A stretch of DNA of 64,000 nt from CAZJGG01 sp964545475 (GTDB taxonomy: Bacteria; Bacillota; Clostridia; Lachnospirales; JAISER01). A program made the translations under genes and the position numbers. The DNA is taken from positions 1 through 64,000 of the forward strand of contig CAZJGG010000002.1 of the NCBI GenBank assembly GCA_964545475.1, read 5' to 3'. The notes below the pieces were generated by a model. The model saw nothing but the letters and a program-made list of their open reading frames with translations, was not told the origin of the DNA and searched no databases. Shown here one piece after another: positions 34,069-42,772 of the stretch (positions are counted from its first letter, which is position 1; every line of letters begins with the position of its first letter).

Positions 34069-34097
34069 AGTATAGCACTTTTTACATAACCCAACAA
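34069..34097 (-). promoter_or_regulatory. Leftward promoter after asnS
   Basis: TTGTTG (34097-34092) and TATACT (34074-34069) with a 17-base spacer and an extended TGC before the -10. No annotated gene starts beyond it, hence the small-transcript proposal. Confidence 0.55.
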
Positions 34098-34131
34098 GTA
34101 TTTTGCCGAAGAATTTATGTTTTAGAATTTA

Positions 34132-35523
34132 TTAAAACTCTGCACTACCAACAGTTCTTGGGAACGGAATAACGTCTCTAATGTTTTGAACCCCTGTAAC
34201 ATACATTAAGAAGCGTTCAAAACCTAAGCCGTAGCCGACGTGTCTAACTCCGCCGTGGCGGCGCAAGTCTAAATACCACCAGTAATCCTCTTTGTTAAGC
34301 CCTAATTCGTCCATACGGCGTGTTAAAACGTCTAAGCGTTCCTCACGCTCGCTACCGCCGATAATTTCGCCAACGCCGGGTGCAAGCAAGTCCATAGCTC
34401 CTACAGTTTTATTATCGTCATTTAAGCGCATATAAAAGGATTTAAGCTCCTTTGGATAGTCTGTCACGAAAACAGGGCGTTTAAAGTGTTTTTCTGCAAG
34501 AAAACGCTCATGTTCGGATTGTAAATCGCATCCCCAAAAAACAGGGAATTCAAACTTGGATTTTGCATTTTGCTCTTCTAAGATAGCAATTGCCTCTGTA
34601 TAAGTAACATGGGCAAATTCGGAATCTACAACGCTTTGAAGCCTTTCAATAAGACCATTGTCAACAAACTGGTTAAAAAACTCCATTTCTTCAGGGCATC
34701 TATCCAAAATATATTTTACAATAAATTTAAGCATATCCCTGGCAACTTCCATGTTTACATTCAAATCCGCAAAAGCAATTTCAGGTTCAATCATCCAAAA
34801 TTCTGAGGCGTGACGTGAAGTGTTGGAGTTTTCCGCTCTAAACGTAGGACCGAAAGTATACACTTTACCAAAGCTAAGGGCAAAACATTCCACGTTTAAC
34901 TGGCCAGAAACAGTAAGGCTTGTTTTCTTTTTATAATAATCTTGGGAATAATCTATTTCACCGTCTTTCATTGGGGGATTTTTTTCGTCAAGGGTAGTAA
35001 CCCTAAACATTTCTCCTGCGCCCTCACAGTCACTTCCTGTAATAATTGGAGTGTGAACATAGGCATAGCCTCTGTCGTGGAAAAATGTGTGAATAGCATA
35101 AGCCGCCTCGGAACGCACACGAAAAACTGCGTCGAATAAATTTGTTCTAGGGCGTAAATGGGCGATTGTGCGCAAAAATTCCGGTGAATGGCGTTTTTTC
35201 TGTAGAGGGAATTCCGGAGTGGATTCTCCTTCTATTACAAAGCTTTCCGCCTTAAGCTCAAAAGGTTGTTTCGCCCCCGGTGTTTCCACAATTTTGCCTG
35301 TTACTCTTATTGCAGCTCCAACGTTTTGGCGCATAAGCCCTTTATAGTCCGCAAGGTCGTCTGCACTGCAAACAATTTGCAAGCTTTTAAAAAAGCTGCC
35401 GTCTTTAATTTCAATAAACCCGATTGCTTTTGAATCTCTTAAAGTTTTAACCCAACCGCAAACTGTTATTGTTTCGTTTAAATATTTTTTAGTGTCACGG
35501 TATAATTCTTTTATGCTAACCAT
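34132..35523 (-). CDS. asnS: Asparaginyl-tRNA synthetase
   Basis: The 463-residue class II synthetase charges tRNA-Asn. The N-terminal OB-fold ([16 protein letters not shown], about 21-36) binds the anticodon. Class II motif 2 is [16 protein letters not shown] near 230, and motif 3 is [10 protein letters not shown] near 440. The Asn-type H-A-S-E-F-W sequence separates it from AspRS. It begins 13 bases after the ylmH-type gene, so it is in the same leftward unit, and no T-box is seen. Confidence 0.95.
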   Translation of the reverse strand: MVSIKELYRDTKKYLNETITVCGWVKTLRDSKAIGFIEIKDGSFFKSLQIVCSADDLADYKGLMRQNVGAAIRVTGKIVETPGAKQPFELKAESFVIEGESTPEFPLQKKRHSPEFLRTIAHLRPRTNLFDAVFRVRSEAAYAIHTFFHDRGYAYVHTPIITGSDCEGAGEMFRVTTLDEKNPPMKDGEIDYSQDYYKKKTSLTVSGQLNVECFALSFGKVYTFGPTFRAENSNTSRHASEFWMIEPEIAFADLNVNMEVARDMLKFIVKYILDRCPEEMEFFNQFVDNGLIERLQSVVDSEFAHVTYTEAIAILEEQNAKSKFEFPVFWGCDLQSEHERFLAEKHFKRPVFVTDYPKELKSFYMRLNDDNKTVGAMDLLAPGVGEIIGGSEREERLDVLTRRMDELGLNKEDYWWYLDLRRHGGVRHVGYGLGFERFLMYVTGVQNIRDVIPFPRTVGSAEF

Positions 35524-35536
35524 TTACATATCTCCT

Positions 35537-36340
35537 TTATCTGGTTTTCAATCTTACTACTAAAATAATTCTGTCTTTTTTAGTGCTTCCTGCAATCTCT
35601 TTTATAACAACTCGCCCAAAACCCCGTATAGTTACGGTTTCGTTTTCCTTAAGTGTTTTAGAAGGCTGTTCACAAAGCTCCCAATTAACAAAAGCTTTGC
35701 CAGCTTTAATTATATCGCTGGCTTTGGAGCGAGACATATTAAAGGCAGAGCCTATGACACTATCCAACCTTATGGACGAAACGGTGATTCTTTTCTCAAT
35801 GTAATTTTCGGAAAAGTCGTCAATTTCATTTACAATTTCTGCCGTTACGTTAGCGTTTCCAACCTTTTCAAGGTTTGAACATATAAAGCCGGCAAGGCTG
35901 TCTTTTACAAAAACATAAGCTCCGTTTTCATTAGTAATAATATCTCCTAAAAATGCCCTGTTTATTTGAAGCCCCATAATAGAGCCTAAATAATCACTGT
36001 GTTTTAACGTCTTTGAATACTTTTGGTTATAAACAATTTTCAGTATGGAAATTGGAAAGTCCTGGTCAGTTAACTCATGATAGTCCGGGAAGATTCCAAT
36101 AATTTTCCTTTCACTGCTTTCATAACCGCCATAGGTTTTTATATCTATTGGTAAGCCTTTAACAGAAAAAACACTATGAGTAAACGCCGCAAGCCTCACA
36201 GGGTCGTAAAAGCTTGAAAACATAGGCTCATGGTGTTTTAAACAATGTGCGGCTAAATCGATTATTTTAGAAAATTCTTTTTTTGTTTCGCTGTCGTTAA
36301 AATTATTTTTAAGTAACTGCTTTAACTCTTCTTTGTCCAT
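35537..36340 (-). CDS. ylmH: S4-domain RNA-binding protein, YlmH family
   Basis: A 267-residue protein with an N-terminal YlmH-type domain and a C-terminal S4 RNA-binding domain (about 180-240: R-L-D-S-V-I-G-S-A-F-N-M-S-R-S-K-A-S-D-I-I-K-A-G-K-A-F-V-N). In Bacillus, YlmH assists the ribosome and lies in the division cluster with ylmD-H and divIVA. Here it sits between yggT and asnS, one base after the yggT stop, consistent with that cluster. Its ATG is clear and no upstream alternative fits the spacing. Confidence 0.88.
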   Translation of the reverse strand: MDKEELKQLLKNNFNDSETKKEFSKIIDLAAHCLKHHEPMFSSFYDPVRLAAFTHSVFSVKGLPIDIKTYGGYESSERKIIGIFPDYHELTDQDFPISILKIVYNQKYSKTLKHSDYLGSIMGLQINRAFLGDIITNENGAYVFVKDSLAGFICSNLEKVGNANVTAEIVNEIDDFSENYIEKRITVSSIRLDSVIGSAFNMSRSKASDIIKAGKAFVNWELCEQPSKTLKENETVTIRGFGRVVIKEIAGSTKKDRIILVVRLKTR

Positions 36341-36341
36341 A

Positions 36342-36638
36342 TTAAAAGCTTGTCCCTATTTGAAGTATTAATACAATCAGTACACTTTTAATTATTTCGA
36401 TTAAAGCATATGCAATTATAGGTGAAAAATCCATTCTCATCCCAGGGCCTCCAAGAGGAGATTTTCTAAGAGCATTACGAACAGGGCCTAAAATTGGTTC
36501 TGTAAGTACGTATAAAATGCGGATAACGTTTCCATCTCTCCCTATGGGTAACCAGGACACAATTACTCTAATAAAGATTGCAAACTCTAAAAAAATAGCG
36601 AAATATTCTATGCCTTGTCTTATAACATATAAACTCAT
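36342..36638 (-). CDS. yggT: YggT-family membrane protein
   Basis: A 98-residue protein with two hydrophobic helices (about 5-28 and 72-96) flanking the conserved loop R-V-I-V-S-W-L-P and E-P-I-L-G-P-V-R-N-A-L-R-K-S-P-L-G-G-P-G. The family is found beside sepF and ylmH in Gram-positive division clusters and is linked to envelope or osmotic stress; the exact role is unknown. A longer frame opens at 36662, but GGAGG lies between it and the ATG at 36638, so the shorter form is chosen. Confidence 0.85.
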   Translation of the reverse strand: MSLYVIRQGIEYFAIFLEFAIFIRVIVSWLPIGRDGNVIRILYVLTEPILGPVRNALRKSPLGGPGMRMDFSPIIAYALIEIIKSVLIVLILQIGTSF

Positions 36639-36667
36639 GTCAAGCCTCCAAAAATAAAACAAATTAG

Positions 36668-36692
36668 CCGCCCGGGAAAAACGGGCGGCTTA
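36668..36692 (-). promoter_or_regulatory. Hairpin between sepF and yggT
   Basis: AGCCGCCCG and CGGGCGGCT pair around a short loop of C and T residues. There is no T-run immediately after, so it may be a weak terminator or a processing or stability element within the leftward cluster. Confidence 0.55.
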
Positions 36693-36695
36693 ATA

Positions 36696-37235
36696 TTACT
36701 TAAATGCAGCAATCCAAGGAAGAATTAAATTAGAATCTTTAATTTTATCCTTCATTTGTGATGTGATAGAAATATTAGCCGGAGCTATTAAAAATATGTC
36801 GTTTGAAATCCTTTGAATTTCACCGGAAACCGCATAACACGCACCGCCTAAAAAGTCTGCTATTCTTTGGGCATTTGCCCTTTCAACGCCCTCTAGGTTT
36901 ACGACACATAAAATACTGTTCTTCAAATGGTCGCAAATGCTTGTGGCATCGTCCACAACTTCCGGACGACAAATAATAATTTTTGTTTTAAGATCTGTGT
37001 TATACGTTGGAAGAGTTAACACTTTTGAATCCGTGTTATTTTTCTTCACACGGGTTGTTGCGTAATCCACGCTTGCTGCTCTTTCACGCTCTGCTTCTCT
37101 TTCTTTGACGGTTTTTTTGTAACTAGGCTCTTCATATTCGTCGTCGTATTCTTCTTCGTAGTAATCTTCCTCGTAAAAATCGTCTTCGTAATCTGTTCCG
37201 AGCATGTAGTCTTTAATTTTCGTGAATAAACCCAT
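36696..37235 (-). CDS. sepF: Cell division protein SepF
   Basis: A 179-residue FtsZ-ring partner. The N-terminal amphipathic segment M-G-L-F-T-K-I-K-D-Y-M-L-G should bind the membrane, followed by an acidic Tyr/Glu/Asp-rich linker (about 15-40). The C-terminal SepF domain (about 85-179) contains I-I-C-R-P-E-V-V-D-D-A and V-N-L-E-G-V-E-R-A-N-A-Q-R-I-A-D-F-L-G-G, which polymerise and bind the FtsZ tail. It is preceded by the yggS-type gene (19 bases) and followed by yggT. Confidence 0.93.
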   Translation of the reverse strand: MGLFTKIKDYMLGTDYEDDFYEEDYYEEEYDDEYEEPSYKKTVKEREAERERAASVDYATTRVKKNNTDSKVLTLPTYNTDLKTKIIICRPEVVDDATSICDHLKNSILCVVNLEGVERANAQRIADFLGGACYAVSGEIQRISNDIFLIAPANISITSQMKDKIKDSNLILPWIAAFK

Positions 37236-37254
37236 TTGCTTATTTCCTCCCTTG

Positions 37255-37944
37255 TTAAATTCTGGAACCGAATATTCCCGTTCCGATTCGAACCAGATTG
37301 GCCCCCTCTTCTATTGCAACCTGATAATCGTTTGTCATACCCATAGATAAAAAATCCATATTATTATTATGGTCAAGTTTGTCCTTAATGTCAATAAATA
37401 ATTTTCGCATTTTATAAAATATTCCCCTATTTTCTTCCGGGTTTGCGACAAAAGGCGCTACGGTCATTAAACCCTTCAAGTTTACGTTTTTTAAAAACGT
37501 GATACTTTCAGCAAATTTTAAAGCATCATTTTCAGAAACTCCAAATTTCGATTCTTCGTTGGCGATGTTAACCTCAATTAACAATTGTGTTACAGAATTA
37601 TGTTGACGTGATTTTTCATCAATTTCCTGCGCAAGCTTCAAACTATCGACAGAATGTATAAGTGCAACCTTATCCACAATATATTTAACCTTGTTTGTCT
37701 GTAAATGACCTATTAAATGCCAAACTGGTTTGCCAGTTATATTATCATATTTTTGCAAAAGCTCCTGCACTCTGTTTTCCCCAAGGTTTTTAACACCTAA
37801 ATCAACAAGCCGCTGTATTCTTTCCTCTTCTATAGTTTTTGTTACTCCAATAAGCGTTACCTCATTGGGGTTTCTTCCTGCTTTTTTTGCCGCCGATTCA
37901 ATATGTTCTTTAATAAGCTGTAGGTTTTCACTAATATAGTCCAT
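37255..37944 (-). CDS. yggS: PLP homeostasis protein, YggS/PLPBP family
   Basis: A 229-residue single-domain fold-type III PLP-binding protein, thought to buffer pyridoxal phosphate rather than catalyse. The Lys in I-G-V-T-K-T-I near residue 35 binds PLP. G-E-N-R-V-Q-E-L, W-H-L-I-G-H-L-Q-T-N-K and S-M-G-M-T-N-D-Y-Q-V-A-I-E-E-G are family hallmarks. A longer frame from 37968 is possible, but AGGAG followed by ATG at 37944 is the better start. It lies 10 bases after the HlyD-like gene and 19 before sepF. Confidence 0.92.
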   Translation of the reverse strand: MDYISENLQLIKEHIESAAKKAGRNPNEVTLIGVTKTIEEERIQRLVDLGVKNLGENRVQELLQKYDNITGKPVWHLIGHLQTNKVKYIVDKVALIHSVDSLKLAQEIDEKSRQHNSVTQLLIEVNIANEESKFGVSENDALKFAESITFLKNVNLKGLMTVAPFVANPEENRGIFYKMRKLFIDIKDKLDHNNNMDFLSMGMTNDYQVAIEEGANLVRIGTGIFGSRI

Positions 37945-37954
37945 AAAAAAACTC

Positions 37955-39637
37955 CTATTCAATAACACTACTTAACTTTTGTCCGTCCACAAGTGTTTTC
38001 GTATCATAAATTATTTTGTCGTTAAGCCTTATATTTTTATTAAGTTCTGCGTTTAAAATTACATAGCCATCTTTTTCAGGCAAGTCTTCAGTTATTATAA
38101 TCGGTTCAAAGTCGGCATAGCCATTATTTAAAACAAAAACGCCTTTAACATTTTCAACAGAGGACAAAACTATTTCTTTTTCCTTGTTTATAGGGTTTGC
38201 TAATGTATCACCTAACATAATCCCTTTGTTTAAGTCTTGATAAATATAAACAAAATCGTCATCGGTGCTCTTTATATTAAGGCTAATTGTTTCATACTGA
38301 AACGTATCGTTTTTCATAAGCTTCCTAATAACTGTGGAGTCTTCCTCGTTTACATAATCTACAGGAATTTTTAAAAACGTTCTGTCTACAATTGCGGCAA
38401 CGGGAATTTTAAAACCGTTAAATCCGCTGTTTGTAAGCTTAATTTTTATACCTCGCATATCAATATAGTCAAGCATGTTGTTGTTTGTAGAAAATAAAAT
38501 AAAGTTTTCTTTTTCATTTTCGATAATTTTATAAACAGTCATGGATAAAGGTTCAAACGCCCCATCGTTTTCAATATAAATAGTTTTTTGCTCTTTTTCT
38601 TTATAATCATAAACAAGCTCCTTTGGAGCATAAAGGGCAATATACCACGTATTTGACTCAATAATTTTAAATATTGGGTCTGTTTCGTTAACAGCGGTTT
38701 TTCGTTTTATAACGGCATAATCAACTGTCATACGGGTTTGTTCAGGAGATATGCTTTCAAGGTTTTCTACAGAAAGAAGCTTTTCCGTTCCGTCAACGCT
38801 GTAGCATAAAATGCCTGTTTCGTTTGTGGTTATATTCTTTACTCCGTCTTTAAGCTTTTGCTGAAAAGTATTTTTGTTCTCCACAAGGTTTTGAACACTT
38901 CCTCTGTTTTCAGATAAAAGCATGTTATTTCTAATGGCAATGTTTCTTTCAACGTTTTCTTTAAGCAAATATATGGCTTCCATATTATCAGACAAAAAAC
39001 GCCGTCTTGCATTGTCTATGTTTTCTTGAATTTGCTTATTTGTCCGTTTAACATCTTGGCTAAAGCCGGATATGTCTTCCCGCTTTTTTTGCATATCGAA
39101 AATTTCCGCTGAAACATTTTGTAAATTTGTGTTTAGTTCCTGAACAAATTCTTCGTTTTGAACGGAACAAATAACAACACCTTTTTTAACCCTTTCCAAA
39201 TCACCGTAATTAAAATAAACGCTTCCTGTTGCAGGGCTTTCATAAACATTTTCGTCTCGCACTATAATTCCGTTTAATATTGTGGGCAAATCAATTGTGC
39301 CGTATTCAACGGCAATAGTTGCTACGCTTTTGTCTTCTAACACTCCAAAAGCACCTCGGACTATATAAACTAAAACTCCGATAGTTACAAGCACAAGAAC
39401 AACAACGCTTGTAATGCTTGCATATTTTTTGCTTTTAAGCCTGCGCTTTTTCTTGTATTCTTCCAAATCCGCAGTTTTGCTTTTAACACCCTTTTTTGGT
39501 GGAATTGGCTTGCTTTTTTTTGTTTTATTTACTTGTTTATTTGCAGCAGTAGGCTTCCTTACCGTTTTTTTCTTTCTGGCAGGAGCTTCCTTTTTTTTGT
39601 TTGGTTGAGGCTTTTGTGGTGGTCTTTTTTTAACCAT
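37955..39637 (-). CDS. HlyD-like membrane-anchored protein
   Basis: A 560-residue protein. The N-terminus (1 to about 70) is extremely rich in Lys and Pro and presumably cytoplasmic. One transmembrane helix (about 76-97) follows, then a predicted coiled coil (about 160-240) inside a split biotinyl-lipoyl-like domain: T-G-S-V-Y-F-N-Y-G-D-L-E-R-V-K-K-G matches the HlyD pattern. Homologues sit upstream of yggS-sepF in many Clostridia, but their function is not established and no partner ABC transporter is present. An envelope or division role is inferred from context only. It is the first gene of the leftward cluster. Confidence 0.65.
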   Translation of the reverse strand: MVKKRPPQKPQPNKKKEAPARKKKTVRKPTAANKQVNKTKKSKPIPPKKGVKSKTADLEEYKKKRRLKSKKYASITSVVVLVLVTIGVLVYIVRGAFGVLEDKSVATIAVEYGTIDLPTILNGIIVRDENVYESPATGSVYFNYGDLERVKKGVVICSVQNEEFVQELNTNLQNVSAEIFDMQKKREDISGFSQDVKRTNKQIQENIDNARRRFLSDNMEAIYLLKENVERNIAIRNNMLLSENRGSVQNLVENKNTFQQKLKDGVKNITTNETGILCYSVDGTEKLLSVENLESISPEQTRMTVDYAVIKRKTAVNETDPIFKIIESNTWYIALYAPKELVYDYKEKEQKTIYIENDGAFEPLSMTVYKIIENEKENFILFSTNNNMLDYIDMRGIKIKLTNSGFNGFKIPVAAIVDRTFLKIPVDYVNEEDSTVIRKLMKNDTFQYETISLNIKSTDDDFVYIYQDLNKGIMLGDTLANPINKEKEIVLSSVENVKGVFVLNNGYADFEPIIITEDLPEKDGYVILNAELNKNIRLNDKIIYDTKTLVDGQKLSSVIE

Positions 39638-39744
39638 TTTACCCTCCCGCCTTTGATTATTAAGATGAGTCAGGCGCTATAAAACAGCCCAACAAAGTGA
39701 AAAAGTGATAAAAATAAAAGAATGTTTTATATACCGTTTTAATA

Positions 39745-39904
39745 TACTCCTTAAGGCACAAATTTGCAAAGTAAAAACGGCTAAAATCTTAAACTGCTGC
39801 GTCAGCTCCTCCTAGCTTGCCCCTTGGCAAGCGTCGTCGTCGCTTCCTTGCATTTTATGATTTTATCTCGTTTTTCCTTTTGCAAATTCACACCTTAATG
39901 AGTA
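39745..39904. mobile_element. MITE family A, copy 3 (160 bp)
   Basis: Ends TACTCCTTAAGGCACAAATT and the mirrored TTGCAAATTCACACC...GAGTA form imperfect terminal repeats of about 27 bp, flanked by TA. It shares with the copies at 7947 and 47065 the length, termini and an internal GCGTC...CTTCCTTGC segment, but is more divergent. It lies between the HlyD-like gene and ylbJ, ending 23 bases before the ylbJ start. Confidence 0.75.
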
Positions 39905-39927
39905 TATAATTTTTAGAGGTGTTTCCA

Positions 39928-41124
39928 GTGAAAAAAAAAGAACCCAAACAGCTTAAGGGGCTTATTATTCCTTTATTAGTTGCGTTTTTTAATGTTCTGA
40001 TAATATTATTTCCTCAAGACATTTTAGCGGCATCAAGAGATGGGCTTTCTTTGTGGTTTAATAATGTCCTGCCTTCTTTAACTCCGTTTATAATCGGAAC
40101 AAACATTTTAACAGGTCTTGGGTTTGTAAATTTTTTAGGTACTCTTTTAGAGCCTTTAATGTATCCGCTTTTCGGAGTGCCCGGCTGTGGGGGGTATGCC
40201 CTTGTAACAGGCATGATGTCTGGATACCCTGTAGGAGCAAAAACAGTCGCTTCTTTATCCCAAACAGGCCAGCTTGAAAAACATGAAGCCCAAAGGCTCA
40301 TTGCATTTTGTAACAATTCCGGTCCGCTTTTTATGCTTGGTGCTGTTGGAAACGGCATGTTTTCAAGCACAAGCGTGGGTTATTTTTTAATGATAAGCCA
40401 CTATATTTCAGCCATTTTAACTGGCTTTATTTTCAAATTTTATAAATATAACAATAAAAGAAAAAGCTTAAATACACGTAACTTGTTTATGCAGGCGGTA
40501 AAAAATATGTCTGTCGCAAGGCATAAAACAAATAAGGGGTTCGGCGAAATTCTGGCAATCAGCGTAAAAAACGCAATGGAAACGGTTACTGCCATAGGTG
40601 GGTTTATTATACTTTTTTGTGTTTTAGTAAAAATAATCGAAGTAACGGAGCTTATGTACTGGGTTTTGTTCGCTGTAAGACCCATAATACAATTTTTTAA
40701 TATTGATGCCGAACTTTTTAAAGGTTTTTTCTCAGGGCTTATAGAGGTTACAAACGGCTGCCGCCAAATTTCTTTATTAAGCTTTTCAAAGACTCAGCTT
40801 TTGTTAACAGTTTTTATAATTTCCTTTGGCGGATTTTCAATATTCGCCCAGTCTGTAAGCTTTATTGCTGGAACAGAGATTAATGTTTTTATCTATTTTA
40901 TATCAAAGATTATTCAAGCCGCTATATCAGCAGGAGTAGCGTTTATAATTTTTCCGCTTTTTAAGTTTAGTAGTGAAACAGTTACAGCATATTTTCCACA
41001 GGAAAGCGGTGTTTTAAGCCGATATGCAACGTCTTCAATATTATTTTTAGGGTGTTTATTATTTTTATTGGTATTAACTATAGTAATAAGCCTTTTTAAA
41101 CGTTCCGGCGTAAAAAGGCGTTAA
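39928..41124 (+). CDS. ylbJ: Sporulation membrane protein YlbJ
   Basis: A 398-residue polytopic membrane protein of the YlbJ/SpoVV type, needed in Bacillus for spore cortex formation and dipicolinate transfer. Conserved segments are L-W-F-N-N-V-L-P-S-L-T-P-F, G-G-Y-A-L-V-T-G-M-M-S-G-Y-P-V-G-A-K (about 88-105) and F-C-N-N-S-G-P-L-F-M-L-G (about 127-138). About eight to ten hydrophobic helices are visible. AGAGGTG ahead of the GTG at 39928 fixes the start. It converges with, and overlaps by 4 bases, the coiled-coil gene on the other strand. Confidence 0.88.
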   Translation: MKKKEPKQLKGLIIPLLVAFFNVLIILFPQDILAASRDGLSLWFNNVLPSLTPFIIGTNILTGLGFVNFLGTLLEPLMYPLFGVPGCGGYALVTGMMSGYPVGAKTVASLSQTGQLEKHEAQRLIAFCNNSGPLFMLGAVGNGMFSSTSVGYFLMISHYISAILTGFIFKFYKYNNKRKSLNTRNLFMQAVKNMSVARHKTNKGFGEILAISVKNAMETVTAIGGFIILFCVLVKIIEVTELMYWVLFAVRPIIQFFNIDAELFKGFFSGLIEVTNGCRQISLLSFSKTQLLLTVFIISFGGFSIFAQSVSFIAGTEINVFIYFISKIIQAAISAGVAFIIFPLFKFSSETVTAYFPQESGVLSRYATSSILFLGCLLFLLVLTIVISLFKRSGVKRR

Positions 41125-41627
41125 CCTTTGTTTCCCCTAAGCTCTTGCCTGTTTGAATAAAGAACTTCAACTGTTTCCATAAAGCTGTCTTCAATTGTTC
41201 TGTACTGGGCGTTAAGGCTGTTTAAAGATTCCCTTATAGCGTTTTCTGTTTTTGATAAAATTTCATCGGCATAATCTATAGCGGAAAGGCGCATATCTCT
41301 TGCGCTTTTTTTCGTTTCCTCCATTAAAAGCCTTGCCTGTTCAACGGCTTGTCTGTAAACTTCGTGCTCGTCCGTTAATTCCTGGGCTCTTATCTCTCCC
41401 TCTTTTGCAATGGATTCTGCACGCATTTTAGCGTCTTGAACAATTTTATCATGGTCTTCAATAATACGCTGGGCTTGTCTCATTTCTACAGGCAAATTCA
41501 TTCTTATCTCGCCTAAAATATCGAAAATTTGCTCTTTGTCAATGGATACTTTGTTGGAAAACGGCGAAGATTTGCTGCTATCAATTAAATCTTCCAATCT
41601 ATCTAAATAGTCTAAAATTGATTCCAT
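41121..41627 (-). CDS. Coiled-coil protein next to coaD
   Basis: A 168-residue soluble protein, largely a long charged helix (about 50-150) rich in Glu, Ala and Arg, with A-Q-R-I-I-E-D-H-D-K-I-V-Q-D-A-K typical of ATP synthase subunit b-like or DivIVA-like coiled coils. No catalytic motif or membrane segment is present. Comparable small proteins accompany coaD and rsmD in many Clostridia, and their function is not known. Its AGGAGG overlaps the end of coaD, one base apart, so it is translated from the same message. It ends overlapping ylbJ by 4 bases. Confidence 0.6.
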   Translation of the reverse strand: MESILDYLDRLEDLIDSSKSSPFSNKVSIDKEQIFDILGEIRMNLPVEMRQAQRIIEDHDKIVQDAKMRAESIAKEGEIRAQELTDEHEVYRQAVEQARLLMEETKKSARDMRLSAIDYADEILSKTENAIRESLNSLNAQYRTIEDSFMETVEVLYSNRQELRGNKG

Positions 41628-41628
41628 T

Positions 41629-42114
41629 TTAGTCCTCCTTTTCCAATGATTTTTTATTTAAAGCCTCTATTACAAAATCCGGAACCATGCCATCAAGGCA
41701 GCCTCCGAATGCATGAATTTCTTTTATTAAACTGGAGCTAATATAAACATACTCCGGGCTTGTCATTAAAAAAATTGTTTCGGCGCTTTTATTCATATGC
41801 CTGTTACCGGATGTCATTATAAATTCCAGATTAAAATCGCTTTCAGAGCGCAAACCTCTAACAATAGCTGTTGCGCCTAATTTATTAAAGCAGTCTACTT
41901 GAAGCCCGTTAAAGAGAATAACTTCAACATTTTTCAAAGACTCAACGGATTTTTTCATAAGCACAAGCCGTTCTTCTGTATTAAAAAGCCTTCTTTTAGA
42001 TGTATTATCCATAACCCCGACATAAAGTTTTTCGCAAAGAGCGGATGCCCTTTTAATTATATCCAAATGCCCGTATGTAACAGGGTCGAACGTTCCGGGG
42101 TAAAGCCCAATCAT
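41629..42114 (-). CDS. coaD: Phosphopantetheine adenylyltransferase
   Basis: The 161-residue enzyme transfers AMP to 4'-phosphopantetheine in coenzyme A synthesis. G-L-Y-P-G-T-F-D-P-V-T-Y-G-H-L-D at residues 3-18 holds the nucleotidyltransferase T-x-G-H motif. V-R-G-L-R near 88 and Y-I-S-S-S-L-I-K-E-I near 125 (second signature) are present. The start overlaps the rsmD stop (ATGA), so the two are coupled; the pairing rsmD-coaD is common in Gram-positive bacteria. Confidence 0.95.
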   Translation of the reverse strand: MIGLYPGTFDPVTYGHLDIIKRASALCEKLYVGVMDNTSKRRLFNTEERLVLMKKSVESLKNVEVILFNGLQVDCFNKLGATAIVRGLRSESDFNLEFIMTSGNRHMNKSAETIFLMTSPEYVYISSSLIKEIHAFGGCLDGMVPDFVIEALNKKSLEKED

Positions 42115-42668
42115 TTTGAAACCTCCATGAAAACAAAGGCTGTTTTAGTATATTTTTTTATTTTTGTAACTATAAGCCCTTTAACTTCCGGGAATTGTTC
42201 GTCAGATTGCTGTTCAAAAATTAAAATTCCGCTTTCTGCCAAAATTTCATTTTTAACAATACTTTCTGCAATTTTTTGGGGAAATCCCTTTTCATAGGGT
42301 GGGTCGCAAAAAATTATATCAAACTGCCTGCCGCATTTATTAAAATTGGCAATGGCTTCTAAACAGTCCATACAGTGGATTTCAGCAGAGCCGCCTAATT
42401 TTGTATGGGTTAAGTTTTTATTAATAACATCGGCGCAAGCTTTGTTACTGTCCACAAAGGCTACGCTTTCTGCGCCACGGCTTAAAGCTTCTATGCCCAT
42501 TGCGCCAGAACCTGAAAATAAGTCGCAAAAGCGAGAATCCATAATTTGAAACTGGATAATATTAAATAAAGCTTCTTTCATTCTGGAAGCTGTGGGGCGG
42601 GTTGTTAACCCATCTATTGAAATAAGTTTTGCGCCCCGTTTTGAGCCGGAAATAACTTGCACTTGCAT
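42111..42668 (-). CDS. rsmD: 16S rRNA guanine-966 N2-methyltransferase
   Basis: The 185-residue SAM-dependent enzyme methylates 16S rRNA G966. T-R-P-T-A-S-R-M-K-E-A-L-F (about 25-37) begins the fold, D-L-F-S-G-S-G-A-M-G-I-E-A is SAM motif I (about 50-62), and F-C-D-P-P-Y near 125 is the catalytic D-P-P-Y motif. Length is standard. A promoter is visible at 42697-42724, so rsmD-coaD may be transcribed apart from recG. Confidence 0.94.
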   Translation of the reverse strand: MQVQVISGSKRGAKLISIDGLTTRPTASRMKEALFNIIQFQIMDSRFCDLFSGSGAMGIEALSRGAESVAFVDSNKACADVINKNLTHTKLGGSAEIHCMDCLEAIANFNKCGRQFDIIFCDPPYEKGFPQKIAESIVKNEILAESGILIFEQQSDEQFPEVKGLIVTKIKKYTKTAFVFMEVSK

Positions 42669-42696
42669 CTTTCCTTTGTATTTAACAGCTTACCTT

Positions 42697-42724
42697 ATTA
42701 TAACAAAAAAATAAGCGGTGTAAA
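42697..42724 (-). promoter_or_regulatory. rsmD promoter
   Basis: Read leftward: TTTACA (42724-42719), 16-base spacer, TATAAT (42702-42697), 29 bases ahead of the rsmD start. Confidence 0.55.
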
Positions 42725-42772
42725 CTGTTTTTTTATTTATATTTGTGTTACAAACTAAATACTATAACAATG

